Of a stretch of 64,000 nucleotides of DNA, positions 48,399 to 61,166 are shown piece after piece; position 1 is the stretch's first letter, and every line of letters begins with the position of its first letter. The notes under the pieces were generated by a model. The model made no database searches, was not told the origin of the DNA, and worked only from the letters and a program-made list of their open reading frames with translations. The DNA comes from Asterias amurensis (Eukaryota > Echinodermata > Asteroidea > Forcipulatida > Asteriidae). Made by a program: the position numbers and the translations under genes. Where the stretch lies: positions 21,256,044-21,320,043 of the forward strand of contig NC_092652.1 of NCBI RefSeq assembly GCF_032118995.1, written 5' to 3'.

Positions 48399-49088
48399 CT
48401 GCAAGGAAAAATTGTAAATAATAAAAAATAAAAAATGTAGTTACCATCAACACTTTTTAAGGAAGATCTTTATTAAAAAGGGTCTCAGGTAACTGCTGTA
48501 ACAGGTCCTTCTAGCTGGCCGTTAAAATTTCCACATGTAGACGGGAAGCAATTTTATTTTTTGTACACCAAAATTGCCACTGTCGTCTTTGTGCTTACCA
48601 ATGTGGATTTTTGTTTTTCTGAATCCCTTCAAAAAAGGGAACCCTTAAAAACAAAATCTGGATTTTTTTTTAGGAAGGCAATTCTAATGACAGAAGAAGA
48701 AACAAAATTTGCGCAGGGGAAACGTAAATAGGGACTCACCAAAACAAAATTGTAATATATCTGCCCACCTTATTCGTGTGGATGCTGAGTTACTCTCGGT
48801 CTGGCTGCGAGGAAATGATTTCTACCGTAGTCCCACAAATTTGCACCTGAGGAAAATGATCAGTCCCTGTTCCCGGCCAGCTAATTTATACACCGCTGGC
48901 TCGCAAATCCGGGCAGGGTTTTTTATTCGTTGGTGGTGCTGGAGTTCGTTGGCCTTGCTTGATGTTCAAGAAAAACATAGAAACGCATACAAAACCAACC
49001 TACTTTGTGCTTTGTGCAAAACCATTGCCCGGGGTGAAGTTTTTTTTTCTTTTTCTTCATGTGATTTGTTCCCTTCGTTCTTCAGACT
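48399..49088 (-). other. Probable 5' non-coding exon and intron of the sulfotransferase-like gene
   Basis: A GTGAGT donor at 48735-48740 (after ATTTTGTTTTG on the minus strand) pairs with the TTGCAG acceptor at 48399-48404. The upstream exon would run from a start near 49088 to 48741. It adds no in-frame ATG, so it is untranslated. This is inferred from splice signals and the TATA box only. Confidence 0.4.
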
Positions 49089-49117
49089 GTTGGTTTGATT
49101 CACGACCGGTTATACTG

Positions 49118-49126
49118 TTTTATATA
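49118..49126 (-). promoter_or_regulatory. Candidate TATA box
   Basis: TATATAAAA on the minus strand, about 30 bases upstream of the inferred first exon of the sulfotransferase-like gene. Confidence 0.35.
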
Positions 49127-49198
49127 TATGTTTAATGTAGTACAGTATGCACGTCCGTGAAGTGTTAATTCTGCTCATCAATTACGTGACTTAAGCCA

Positions 49199-49325
49199 TG
49201 TCAGAATTCGCGTTTGTGGCTACGGCTGTTGCTAAGGGTGTTGCGGGACGTCCTATTACCTCAACGCATGATGACGCGGAACCCTAGCTGAAGCCCAAGC
49301 CGTAGCCGTCAATTACGGACACCGT
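49199..49325. repeat. Imperfect foldback related to 63359-63474
   Basis: GTGGCTACGGCTGTTGCTAA near the left is answered by AAGCCGTAGCCGTCAATTAC on the right. The TACGGCT and AGCCGTA pair is shared with the cleaner element at 63359-63474. Confidence 0.5.
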
Positions 49326-49797
49326 CTTGTCTTTTTTGTGTCTGTTCTGTCCAAAGACATTCTTGACATTTTGAATCGATAAAAGGGCAAGTGACCTGAA
49401 CCCCACGCATTATTGTACCAAAGACGTCACCTCTTTGGGGTTTGAACTTTGTGCACGTATTGCCTTTTATCCGGATATTCTTGAGATTTTTGCTCTTCCT
49501 TTTCTCTGACATTAGTGATCAATTTCCCCGGTGGTCGGGGTTCTGGGCCATGGGCTGGTTGTAGCAGCATTCGTGTGGGTTACTGTCTGCGTTCGGTCGG
49601 CTGTTTGCCGTCAGAGAACCGCCAGAAGAAAAAAAGAGGAAAATGTACGATCTTATTGACGCGTAGTATAATAATAGGGAGCTTTCAAAAGGACAACCAC
49701 TGTACAAATTATTATTATAAAGAAACTGCGAAAATAAATAACTGCAACAAAGGAAGATATAACTAAATACAAACCATGAGGCACAGAAGAATCTGTA

Positions 49798-49837
49798 GCA
49801 TTTATTTATTTCTTTATTTGTTTATTTGTTTATTTGT

Positions 49838-49916
<79 letters not shown>

Positions 49917-49921
49917 TTTTT

Positions 49922-49996
<75 letters not shown>

Positions 49997-49999
49997 TTA
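49798..49999 (+). repeat. (TTTA)n microsatellite
   Basis: About 50 units of TTTA with a few TTTG at the start and one TTTTTTTA interruption near 49917. Confidence 0.97.
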
Positions 50000-51914
50000 T
50001 CTAAATAAGTGCGAACAAAAGGGTCGTAACACAATTTTTGGATATGGCACTAATAACGTCATGCGGATAGAGGATAGAAAATAGGGGAAAAAACAAGAAA
50101 AAAAAACACAAATCGGTTAGGAATTTTTTCTTTCTGTTTTAACAGTTCGTCTTTGCTACAAAAACATTAATACAATAAATAAACAATTAATATGGATTTT
50201 AGAGTAACAATTTATAGCTCCTGTTTCCTTTCGGCTCTTGATACGTAGACAATGAATGTGAAGCCGTCTATAGGAAGAGTGATCAAGAAAACAAATTTGT
50301 CCAGTGGGATTTCCTGAGTCTGGTGTGGGGGGCAGTTTGCTGTCTTGCCGACATCAGGTCTTGAAATACACCAGCCATGGCCTTGTTTGCCCCGGTCTTG
50401 TCTTGGTGTCCCATCAAGGGTTCCCATGGGACTTAACGGTTTTCCAATGGAAGCACAAGTTGCAAAGATTTACCGATTTTTTTTTATACTAGCCCGGATG
50501 CCCTTGACGGCGGGCATGCATGCTTGATATAGTGTTGCTAGCCAACTGACCGACATTTAAATTCCAACTGAGAAATACACTCCAGTTTAGTTTCTGGGAA
50601 CATTTTGTTAAGCAAAGTTTTACAAACAAAATCTAGAAATCTAGGAATTAGGCAAGCTAGTGTAGACTGCTGACGCAACGGATGTAAACAAACATGCTGA
50701 ATAAAGTTTACCTGCACTGACAACTAAAAGTTTGTCCTGCGTTATTACACGTACGCGGCGTGTAAGAAACTCAAAAGTCATTATGACCAAGCCTATATTT
50801 TCACGAACACTGTCAGACTCGGTGGTGGAATTTAATGGAATGCAGTGCCAATGCTACATGTACAAATTAATACGATGGCCCCCTGGGTACACAAAACCAC
50901 ACATTGTGAGCCAAATCAACAGACCGAACAACAACAACAACAATACAATAGTTTCTACGTACGGGAAGTCCGTGCACCTAATTTGCATGAGTCGTCGGAG
51001 CTGTCAAAAACTTTCGAACATAATCTTTCCTGACCCAATAACTGTTAGTGTTAATGATAAGTATTAATTGCTACTTACGATTGTGCTCAATTTGATTTTT
51101 ACTGGAGGCAAATGAACATCATCATCTTCACAATCCAAGAAGGACAGCTTTATTCCGACACGGAAAGACTCACTCTCGGTTTTGAGACACTACAGTCAGT
51201 GTACTGTGTGTATGTCGGTCCGCAGGGCTAGGGCACGCAAGCCACTGCATAACACATGCGCGTATGTGTTTTGATGGGCAGCAGGCGCGTGAGCCCCCCA
51301 CGTGCTTTACACATGCACTAGTGTGGAGACGTAACAACTTAATTAAATATCTGAACTAAAAGAACGTTGTGAAACATTTGGGAACAGTCTGGGTACCAGG
51401 TCACATGCGTTTTGAGTGTTTTGAGTGACGGGATTATTATGACACGGTTATATCATCATTATCATGTCATTCATGGAAAGTCCGTGGGAGAGTATTGGAA
51501 GATCGATTAAGAGTTTTCAAAATGATAAGGACACTGCGAAGGACGTCTTTAGAGATAGACTTTTCATCATGGTCATGAGAGCTTATAATGGATAACCAGA
51601 CAAAAAATTTCCCTCATTGATACAACACTTCTCTGGCGCCGTTTTGTCGCAAGTTACATGGGTGCGTTTTCGCAAGTTGAACTTGCCATTGGTTGACCAT
51701 TGACCGAAACAGTTATTGGTTACAGACGCAAAAACGTACACCCATCAGCTGATTTCTCGAATGCCAGGATCATGATCTCGAGTTTGGGATGGGTCCATTC
51801 AATGCGTCCCAAACGTCTATGATTTATAAAGGAACTCAATTTGTTCTAAGTCATATTATATATAATTAATCCTAAGTTAGAGTTTGGTTAAACCGACGGC
51901 ACATACATATTTTT

Positions 51915-52270
51915 CCCCTCTGTTATCATGTACGTACACGATAACTTATCATGTACATACATGGTAAAAACCAACTTATCGTGTACGTACACGATAAATC
52001 CAAATTTGTCGTGTACGTACATAATACGGAAAAAACTTATCGTGTACGTACAAAATAAATCCAAATTTAACGTGTATGTACACGGTAAGTTATCTTGTAA
52101 ATACATAAGTTTGTATGTATCATGTACGTACATAATAGATTATCGTGAACGTACACTTTGTTTTTGTGTGTATGTACACGATAAGTTTTTAGACTTATTC
52201 GTGTACGTACATGATAAGTTTGGAGTTATCGTGTACGTACATAATAAGTTATTGTGTACGTACACAATAA
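51915..52270. repeat. Array of near-palindromic GTACGTAC units
   Basis: About thirteen units close to TATCGTGTACGTACACGATA, itself a palindrome, are spaced by 0-20 bases of less regular text such as AAATCCAAATTT. Variants swap CG for TA or CA at matching places in both arms. It is followed by a flank, TTCATGTGGCGGCAATACGC, that recurs at 61727-61745. No cas-like or repetitive protein gene is nearby. Confidence 0.85.
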
Positions 52271-53188
52271 GGGAGAAGAAAACAATTATTCATGTGGCGG
52301 CAATACGCTTCCGTACGGCCTAATGATACATAACAATTCAAAATGGTAGGAAAGCGGCCAGTACACTTATTTCGTCTGTAGTGACTCAGTTGATTGAAAC
52401 CGATAAAAGTGCCCGAGTAAAAGGTTTGAATCCAGAGATCACCCAAATCAAACGATGAGCATAGGGCCTAGTATACAATATAAATAATAAAATACATGTT
52501 GTATAAGTTCAATAGTGCTGTTTACTTCGATGATTGTTGAACCCGCAGTTTCAATCTTACAGGTGGAACCAATCATAACATCATCTTCATAATAATATTT
52601 TGATGTGTTTTGGCTGATTAAAAGTTTCCAACGGATAGGCGACGGGACATGAAATTAAAATGTCTCGAGCTAATGCATATCGCAGCGAGCTGCAGGCCGG
52701 CAAGCAGACAGGCCCGTAATCGGGCCTCGGTCTTCGTCTCGTGGCCGGGCCGGGAGCTGGATTTTCAGGGAAGTTCGGCGACCGGCCGTTCATTCACCAG
52801 AAACTCTTCTCGTATTGAAAATTCATTAAAGGAACAATACTGAATTTGCAAGAAAAAAAACTCGTTTAAGATCACAGATTTGCATAAAACTTGCACGGTC
52901 TTACGATAATGACAGGAAAACATCCCTGACATATTTATGTCTGAAATGTCATTTGATGAGAAAGAAAAGGAAACACAATTATTTTCCGTTTGGAAAAATC
53001 GATGTCACGCAAAATGTGTGATCGTTTAAAAAAAAAAATTTCTCGTAACCTTAAAATGTGTGATCGATCTCAAACTTTTAAAGGTTTTTCAGTTTTTGTG
53101 TATAATGGTCGATTACTGCCATAAGTGATAAGTGCTGACACTGCCAGCAACTGTTTTGTGAGCAAATACCAATTCAGCTGTGGTGTTC

Positions 53189-53579
53189 TTAAAGGAACAC
53201 GTTGCCTTGGATCGGTCGAGTTGGTCTTTGAAAAGCGTTTGTAACCGTTTTTTTATAAAATGCATATGGGTAGAAAGATGTTGTAAAAGTAGAATACAAT
53301 GATCCACACAAACATGCCTCGAAATTGCGTGGTTTTCCTTTTACCTCGTCGACTAACACGTCGGCCATTTATGGGAGTCAAAATTTTGACTCCCATAAAT
53401 GGCCGGCCATGTTAGTTCGCACAGTAGAAGGAAAACCACGCAATTTCGAGGCAAACTTGTGTGGATCATTGTATTCTGCTTTTATAACATCTTTCCAACC
53501 ATATGCATTTTATAAAAAACGGTTACAAACGCTTTTGTTTTGACCAACTCGTCCGATCCAAGACAACGTGTTCCTTTAA
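53189..53579. mobile_element. Family C long foldback MITE, copy 3
   Basis: A full-length hairpin, very close to the copy at 40472-40861, with terminal TTAA on both sides. Confidence 0.85.
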
Positions 53580-54394
53580 GCACAGTTATGTTTCCCCTGT
53601 TAGAGGAATATGTGTATGATTAGTGTGGTCATACCATGTGGGGGTGCAAGCGGGGGCAAAGGCTTAATAGGGGCAATCCACTCGAATTGAAGAGATTTGG
53701 GAAGAGTACCGTTATGACTAAAATGTGTAGGCGTTTTCGTAAGTCAACTTTTGTTGGCCTCTCAAAACTATATCCCTCCAATCCCTCTGCGCAGCAAAGC
53801 TTCTTACATTCCTCTCGCGTAAAGCTTGTTTGTTTGTTAAACCTCTTCGATTGCAGGAAGTTGGAATAATTGAAGGGATCGAACTGGAATGCGATAATCA
53901 ATACTGCACCAAGTGGCGACAGTGTTTGAGTGACCCAAAATCCTGAAAGAGTTATTGTTCGTTCTGAAAGGGCATGGTACAGCATTGATAATGGTATTTA
54001 TTCACTGAAGAATGGCGATAACATCATAAGTTGTATATGTCTAAGTTGTTATTTGTGTACGCTTATCTCGCACTGTAAAAACTCAAGGAGCAGAAGTAAA
54101 CCCGGAAGCAATTTGTATTCTGTATCCATCCTCAAGAACCTTTCCTGATTTTTTTTTAAAGAACTCCCTTTTTTTTATTTTTTTTTTATTTTAAGTTAAT
54201 GGCCTGACGTTTCAACCCTTTATTAGCATAGTCTTTTTCGAAGGCTAAACATATGTAAATATCTACATCTTCGAAAAAAGGTAAACTCACAATCCTATAA
54301 TTTTAACCAGTTTGATCGTATCAGTGTCAGCTTGACCCAGATCCGGGGGTCTGGGGCCCTCCGTGTGACGTACCCTGAATCGGCTCAATAAGTA

Positions 54395-54685
54395 CAGCCT
54401 AGTTTGGCTCGGTGGTTTCTGCCACTGCCTTTCACCTCTATATGGACCCCGGTTCGAGCCTGGGCCGGAGCCTTGCTTGTGGATTGGGGTTTTCAGTCCC
54501 TATACCTAGCTGTGACCATAAGAGCAAGGTCTTTGCTCTATGCTGGACTATTTTCCCCGGGGTTTTCCTCCCACGTCTAAAACTAAAATGTCTTCTTTCT
54601 CAAAAAAAAAGTTGGTGTGATGGTTCTCTTAGAAGGCTGTGTGCCGACTATAATTCAGATTCAGATTCAAATTCAGTACAATAAA
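54395..54685 (+). mobile_element. tRNA-like SINE I
   Basis: GTTTGGCTCGGTGGTTTCTG and CCCCGGTTCGAGCCTGGGCC resemble the A and B boxes of a tRNA-derived head. The body continues through CCCCGGGGTTTTCCTCCCAC to a tail of ATTCAGATTCAGATTCAAAT. It is a single copy in this window. Confidence 0.5.
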
Positions 54686-56108
54686 TGAAAAGACAAATTT
54701 ATGTGTTTCGTATCTTCAGAATTTCTTGACCCGGACGGACGGCAAGAAAACGAACTAGAGGACAGCGAACCTTATCTCTTGTACTCAGGCCAAAAAAGGA
54801 GTTACTTTTTGTTTGACCAACCAAACAACGGGTCAACTTTTGGGGCGATTTTGTTCTCTGTCTGTCCCCCTCTTTCTTCAAAGCTGGGGGTGTTTTCGTA
54901 ATATTGTATTTTGTTCGACAGCCTCGATTGTCCAGGCTCTAACAATGCATAATGGCCGCCTCAGGATGTCGCCACTCAGTTTGTGTGGAGAACAAACTCT
55001 AACGAGGCCTGAGATTTGTTCAATATTATCATTGGCAAGTTAAGGGGTAATATTTGTGCATTGATTCTATACAGACGACAAACAGTGGTCTTTTCAGGTT
55101 GTGGTTTTTATTATAGGCTCTATACTTTGTTTGATTTTTTTCTTTGAGAGTTTAATTGCAATTAAAGCAGTATATAATAACACGGTATTCAGGATTGAGG
55201 GGGTTGGAGGCAAGTGACATTCCTTTGGGAGACTTTAAAGCTGTTTTCAAGTCCCGTTTGGGGATTCAGGGTGCTTGTGTCATAAGGTCTCCTTCATGGT
55301 CAAACTTTTCACACTACGACTATGTATAGTGTTTCCTCCATTTTTTTTTTTTTCCTAGGGCAGGATGAGGGCGTGGTTCTCATGGATGATGTCGAGGTCA
55401 CTAACCCCTAAACTTGTATCGACAAACATCACCCCGCACTTTGACAAATTGTACACAACATAACATCGTTGAGTGTGGGGAGGGGGGGCTACTTGGACGG
55501 CACCTTCAATTCTTAGACCCAGACACGATCATAAATTGTCAAGAGGGGAGGGGTAACATAGTTTGCAATAATGTGGAGACTTGGTCAGAAAATAATGAGG
55601 CGACTTATTTATAATTATGAAAAGCATTGGCCCTAACATCATTGTTTTTTTTACATACATGTTTTGTAATTTCTTTCTATAGGCCTAAATACAATCCCAA
55701 TCCCATAAAACCAATCTGTGAGTATATATCACCAATGACTTAACCTTTATTGATCAAGGGTTTATGCATTGCATGCACGTTTCGGTCTTATTTTAATTGC
55801 GGCAATTGAAATAAGAAATCTGTGATATTTGGGGAGACAACGTATTACATGCTATTTTCTAAACTTGGAAAGTGTTCAGACGGAACTATTTAAAAGGAGG
55901 GCTTGGTTGCACCTTTGCTCAGACTGTATATTTGACAGAATTGCAACATGGGTGGGATAAGTTTGATAAGTTGATAAACGACATTCGGTCCCAAACTGAT
56001 GTAGCACAAGTGACCCAATGCGCAAAAGTGTTTTTTCTTTTTTTATCTTTTTATCGAAAATGACTTCTAATCACAGGTTGTTGCAACTCTCTCAACACAC
56101 AGCTCTGA

Positions 56109-56499
56109 TTAAAGGAACACGTTGCCTTACATCGGTCGAGTTGGTCTTTGAAAAGCGTTTGTAACCGTTTGCTATAAAATTGATATGGTTAGAAAGGTGT
56201 TGTAAAAGTAGAATACAATGATCTGCACAAATATGCCTCGAAATTGCGTGGTTTTCGTTTTACCTCGTCGACTAACACGGTCAGCCATTTATGGGAGTCA
56301 AAAAGTTGACTCCCATAAATGGCCGACAGTGTAAATTCGCGACGTAAAATGAAAACCGTGCAATTTTGAGTGATACTTGTGTGGATCATTATATTCTACT
56401 TTTAAAACATCTTTCTAACCATATACATTTCATAAGAAACGGTTTCAAACGCTTTTTTATAGACCAACTCGTCCGATCCAAGGCAACGTGTTCCTTTAA
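56109..56499. mobile_element. Family C long foldback MITE, copy 4
   Basis: Full length, with more scattered changes than copy 3 (for example GCCTTACATCGG at the left end). Confidence 0.85.
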
Positions 56500-59131
56500 G
56501 TTCACTTTATGGGCGCTCGCGCTTGATTTTGTTGTACAAAATAGAACAGGGACCCGGATAAAAGGTTGAGTGATAAGGCTCAAAGTATGTGTTCAATAAC
56601 TCACAAAATTGACAAATAATGTACACGACCGCAAGACCAACTTCAGTCAGACACAAGTCCCTATTTGGCAATTACTGTTAATTGTAGCTTTGGTTTACGC
56701 GGTTTAGAAAAAACCACATCTGCATGCTATGGTTGAACTAATGCCCTGATGGGGTATCGTACGATAGAAGTCATGCACATAAATTTTGAAAATCAAACAT
56801 TATCGGGGACATCAGGCCACCGGTTGCCGGGGTTCAGGGGGGTAAAAGCAGGCGGGTCGTTGGCCCCGTCTAGCCCCGGTTGACTTTTCCCCTGGTCTTG
56901 CCATCAGCCGAGTTCCACATATCGACATAACATACCCCATAACAGCTCTATTCACAGAGGATAAAAACGAAAATTAGTCAATCCGATTTGATTAATGCGA
57001 TCGATCCTAATCTTTTCTGAAAGCCGATCTGTCCCACTCGGTGCACTATGCGTCATAATCAGTTATCAAATCTTACCAGGATCAGAAGAAAAAAAGTGCA
57101 GTTGCATTACCCTTTTTCATTGTTACTGTAATCCAATGGGGAACGTTCGGGAGAGCTCTTCAAAAGTCACAAACAAAAAGAGCACCGCTTTAACAATCCA
57201 AACCGGAAGAACACGATTCATGACTTACGTTTCATTAGCAAACTGTAAAACTATCTTCTCCCTTTTTAACAGTAAAATCTATGAATTACACCACTTCAGT
57301 TAACAAATTCATACAGTTAATAATTTGCTCCCCGAAATAACTTTTTACAATCACTATTGTTGTGATTGTTTTCCCGTTTAAGTTCATGTAAACCGAGGTG
57401 GAAACATAATGTCAGACCTCCTCTCTGCCATTATGCAAATCAGTTACGCCTTATCGTCAGAGAATGAGACTGACCTGTATGTGTTATATAAATTTTGTGT
57501 TTGATAAATTAAAAAGGTATAGGCCTATGCAATGTTCTTCGAGATAGAGGTCCAACACTTTTTTCCTCGTCCTGGTCGAGGTCAGTTACCCCCACATTAT
57601 CAGGGGTTTACCTCTGGAATGTACTTTCTAATTCACAAAAAAAGTCTCTTAATACTCCTGATCACAAAAAATGTTATCCCCGTCTCGCATTCAGCTAAAG
57701 ATTTAGGGAAAGCGGTCGACCCTTGCTTGTGGCGTGTTTTTCTCAATCACGCTTTCGGTCTCTTGTCACTGAGAGGGTTCGACAAAACATGAAACTATAG
57801 GAAACAGTTTCTGTTTGACGAATCTAGAATGTGACATTTCTTAGTCAACAAAGGACTGTGCTAGTTTTGGGTTTCATGCCCTGCGGCTGCTGTAACGGGT
57901 TCGCTGCATGGTCCCGTAGTTTTCAGCAACATGTCATCTTGCTCGTAAGATTGATGTTCTGTGATACCTGTAGAGAACGGGTGATACATATAGTAATAAG
58001 TGATGTCTTGACGATAAAGTAAAAAAGAGGCAAAATTCGAGAAAGAATGGGCAAATAGGACAAGGAAAATATAACGGTACCACACAAGCGCAGAGAATCA
58101 ATTACTGTATTCCAGTGTATTATTATAATAGGCATAAGCCTACATTCTTGTATTTTGTCACATTTCGTGTCTACATTCTTTTTTTCATGGGAGTATTATC
58201 TAAATTTATCATTAGTGTTTTTTTCTCTCGTAAATCTGGTTCACCTTTAAGCTAAAGAGCGATACCTATGAAATTATTTCCAATAGGCCCTAACTATTGA
58301 CAAGTTCGCTGTGCTTTCTTAAACATTATTATTTAAATCTATTTCACCACCAGGGCAGCTCGCTGGAGATTGGCCCCGTATTGAATTCATCTCCCAATGC
58401 AGCACACAAATATTGTACACAGTATAACCACCTCCAGCTAAACACTTGCACAAATTACCCACTAATACTTCACACTCTCTGCAAGAGGGGACTGACACCG
58501 GCCATTTTATTGAGCCTAACTTAAAGGGTCAAATTGCCTTCAGATCGGGTGCTTTGAGTCTATAAAGGAACGTTTTGTTATAAAGAATAATCCGTTATGG
58601 GAATATACAACTTTCTGACAGTAGACGTTTCTTAGACTCAAAATTTGGGGTTTGACAACCGATATCTTTCTCCATTATAACCTCAGTGGGCCTACTTCGA
58701 AGTGAACATGCTTCATACAAATTCAATTCATTCTTGCTCTGTTTATGTGGGTTTTTTCACATCTGCATTTTGTGTATCTTGTAATGCGCAATAGAGTATC
58801 AATGCGCAATATAAATGTCAGTTTTATTATTATAATTATCGAAAGCTGTTGTGGGTTTCAAATCAGCAGTTTTTATTGTCATTAATTTCTAAAGGTGATT
58901 ACCAAAATAAAAATACCGAATGTCCTTTAAACGCACGAGCCAACAGCCAACTTCGTGGCAGTCACAACCTGCTGTGTATCACAGAAAAAAATAGGAATTG
59001 TTTCGGAAGGCACATTTTTATAAAGCAATGTTTCATATACACCATTCCAAATGGGAACAACAAAATATGCCTCATTTCAAACTTTTTGCAATTTCTGTCG
59101 AATAACGGCAGTATGAAACATCATGGGCCTT

Positions 59132-59566
59132 AAGCCCCTTTCACACGAGAGCAATTTAGCAAGGGTTCCTTGCTAAATTGTAGCAAGGTTGTAAGATTTT
59201 ACAAAATGCACCTCGTGTGAAAGGACAATAATTTTTGGAGTATCCAGGGTCCCTTGTCAAATCTTGTCCAACATTGTAACATTTTGTCGGAGGTCTGGAC
59301 CTACGACAAAATCTTACACTAGCTGAAGTTTTGACCAAGGACGTGGGCTACATCATCGTGTGAAAGGAACTCTTGTTTATTGAACAGTGCCTAGATGAAA
59401 TTTGTCATATCACTCTCATGTCGCACAAGGGTTGTTAGTTTTTTTTTTTACTTTGTAGTGTGAAAGCTCACAAAATCAGTCACGCATGGTGATATAAACA
59501 ATCCACACTCGTACATTTTGTAGCAAGGGACCCTGGCTACATTTTGGCCGTGTGAAAAGGGTTATA
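59132..59566. mobile_element. TIR element with CCCTTTCACACG ends
   Basis: The left end is AGCCCCTTTCACACGAGAGC and the right end GGCCGTGTGAAAAGGGTTA. CTCGTGTGAAAGG and CGTGTGAAAGGAAC also occur inside, so it may be composite. AGCAAGGGTTCC on the left pairs with GGGACCCTGGCT on the right. It is non-coding. Confidence 0.6.
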
Positions 59567-59569
59567 GTC

Positions 59570-59765
59570 ACCAGCTTGCAATCCCAAAGTTGTGAGTTCG
59601 AATCCTACAAAGCTAGCTGCTGATTTCACAATGACGAGAAAAACGTATTTCTTGATTTTGTGCAATTCGTAATCATAAACTTCGTCCAAACCAATGTTTG
59701 TTTAAGAGAGATTGCTGTTGCTAGCGTATTTTTTTAAATAGTTTGCCGAGTTCCCTTGAAGATCA
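59570..59765 (+). mobile_element. SINE H, copy 2
   Basis: AGCTTGCAATCCCAAAGTTG, GTGAGTTCGAATCC and CTGATTTCACAATGACGAGA match 37770-38015, up to GTTTGCCGAGTTCCCTTG. It directly follows the preceding TIR element. Confidence 0.6.
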
Positions 59766-59975
59766 TCTAACATTCAACCAAACATCAAATCATGATCTTG
59801 TATATTGGGTGTAAAAGATATATTTTTTAAGATTGCCTTCCATGCTCTTCAGTAAGTTGGATGAATACTGTGAGAAGATGGGGAGGGGAAGGGTAAAGAA
59901 AACAGTGAACTTGTACATTCCGTGGACTTTTGGGCAGGCGAGCACCCTGGTCAGGCCGTGTCATACCACAACAAA

Positions 59976-60363
59976 TTAAAGACCCGGGACACTATTGGTA
60001 ATTGTCAAAGACAAGTCTTCTCAATTGGTGTATCTCAACATATGCATAAAATAACAAACCTGTGAAAATTGTAGCTCAATTGGTGGTCGAAGTTGCGAGA
60101 TAATAATGATAGAACAAAACACCCTTGTCACATGAAGTTGTGTGCTTTCTCAGATGCTTGATTTCGAGACCTCAAATTCTAATTATGAGATCTCGAAATC
60201 AAATTCGTGGAAAATGTATTCTATCTCGAAAACTACGTTACTTCAGAGGGAGCTGTTTCTCACCATGTTTTATACCATCAACCTCTCCCCATTACTCAAT
60301 ACAAAGTAAAGTTTTACGCTAATAATTATTTTGAGTGTTTACCAATAGTTTCCACTGCCATAA
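59976..60363 (-). mobile_element. Family B foldback MITE
   Basis: An inverted copy from TTAAAGACCCGGGACACTAT to CCAATAGTTTCCACTGCC, with the GAGACCTCAAATTCTAATTA core. Confidence 0.8.
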
Positions 60364-60803
60364 GAGTTCTCTCCATCTCTTTTTTTCTTCCCGTGCATGG
60401 GCTGTGTACCAACCTGAAATTGTAAACAGTTTTCAACATTGACTTCATACAAATATATGCTTCTTCATCTCTTTTTAAGTATTCTAAGTACCAATTACTT
60501 GACAAATCTACCTTTAGCCCGCCGACATCAGTAACTGGTGTGAGGCAAACAGACGTTGTGAAATGGTATGGGGGAAAAGTAGCGCCAAACGTCTTGAAGC
60601 AAGACTATCATATGTTGCGATCAATCCCAATCGTAATTCGAAAATGAATTTGAAATGAATTCCGTATATAACGAACAAAATAATGATTGTCAATTTAACA
60701 TCGCAAAACTTAACCCACTGTTCACTTCCCTCGAGTGATCCCTTTCTTCACTCTATTGACCATGGACCATAAACCGGCCACCCAAGCCCTTGTCATTGGA
60801 ACC

Positions 60804-61166
60804 TTAAAGGCACTGCTGGACATCGTTGGTGTCAAAGACATATACTCTCACTTGGTGTATCCCAACATAATATGCATATAACAAACATGTGAACATTTTG
60901 GCTCAATTGGTCATCGAAGTTGCGGGAGAATAATGAAAGAAAAAACACCTTTGTTGCATTACTTTGTGTACTTTTAGATGCATAATAAAAGGCCTCAGCT
61001 GAAGTCTTTTGTTATTTGATCGCGAAAGTAACTATTTCTCGAACTTAAGAGGAAGCCGTAACTTCATAATGATTTATACAATCAACAACTCATTGCTCGT
61101 TAAGTAAGTTTTCATGCTAACAGTTATTGCTCTATTCTATGTTTTGAGTAAGTCCAGTGCCTTTAA
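60804..61166 (-). mobile_element. Family B' foldback MITE, divergent copy
   Basis: It runs from TTAAAGGCACTGCTGGACAT to AAGTCCAGTGCCTTTAA, with a central AAAAGGCCTCAGCTGAAGTC hairpin. It resembles 19604-19964 in layout. Confidence 0.65.

Noticed and set aside
48379-48453. Extended N-terminus for the sulfotransferase-like protein (MLMVTTFFIFYYLQFF)
   Set aside because: A clear TTTCCTTGCAG acceptor lies between it and the body of the gene, so this stretch is intron, not a signal peptide.
49776-50084. 102-aa open frame of FIYL repeats
   Set aside because: A translation of the (TTTA)n microsatellite.
51915-52270. CRISPR-like array
   Set aside because: The units are palindromes of uneven spacing with short, non-unique spacers, in an animal-type genome with no cas genes.
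51928-52323. 131-aa open frame rich in VYVHDK and SCTY repeats
   Set aside because: It is a by-product of the GTACGTAC palindromes; the minus strand gives a matching open frame for the same reason.
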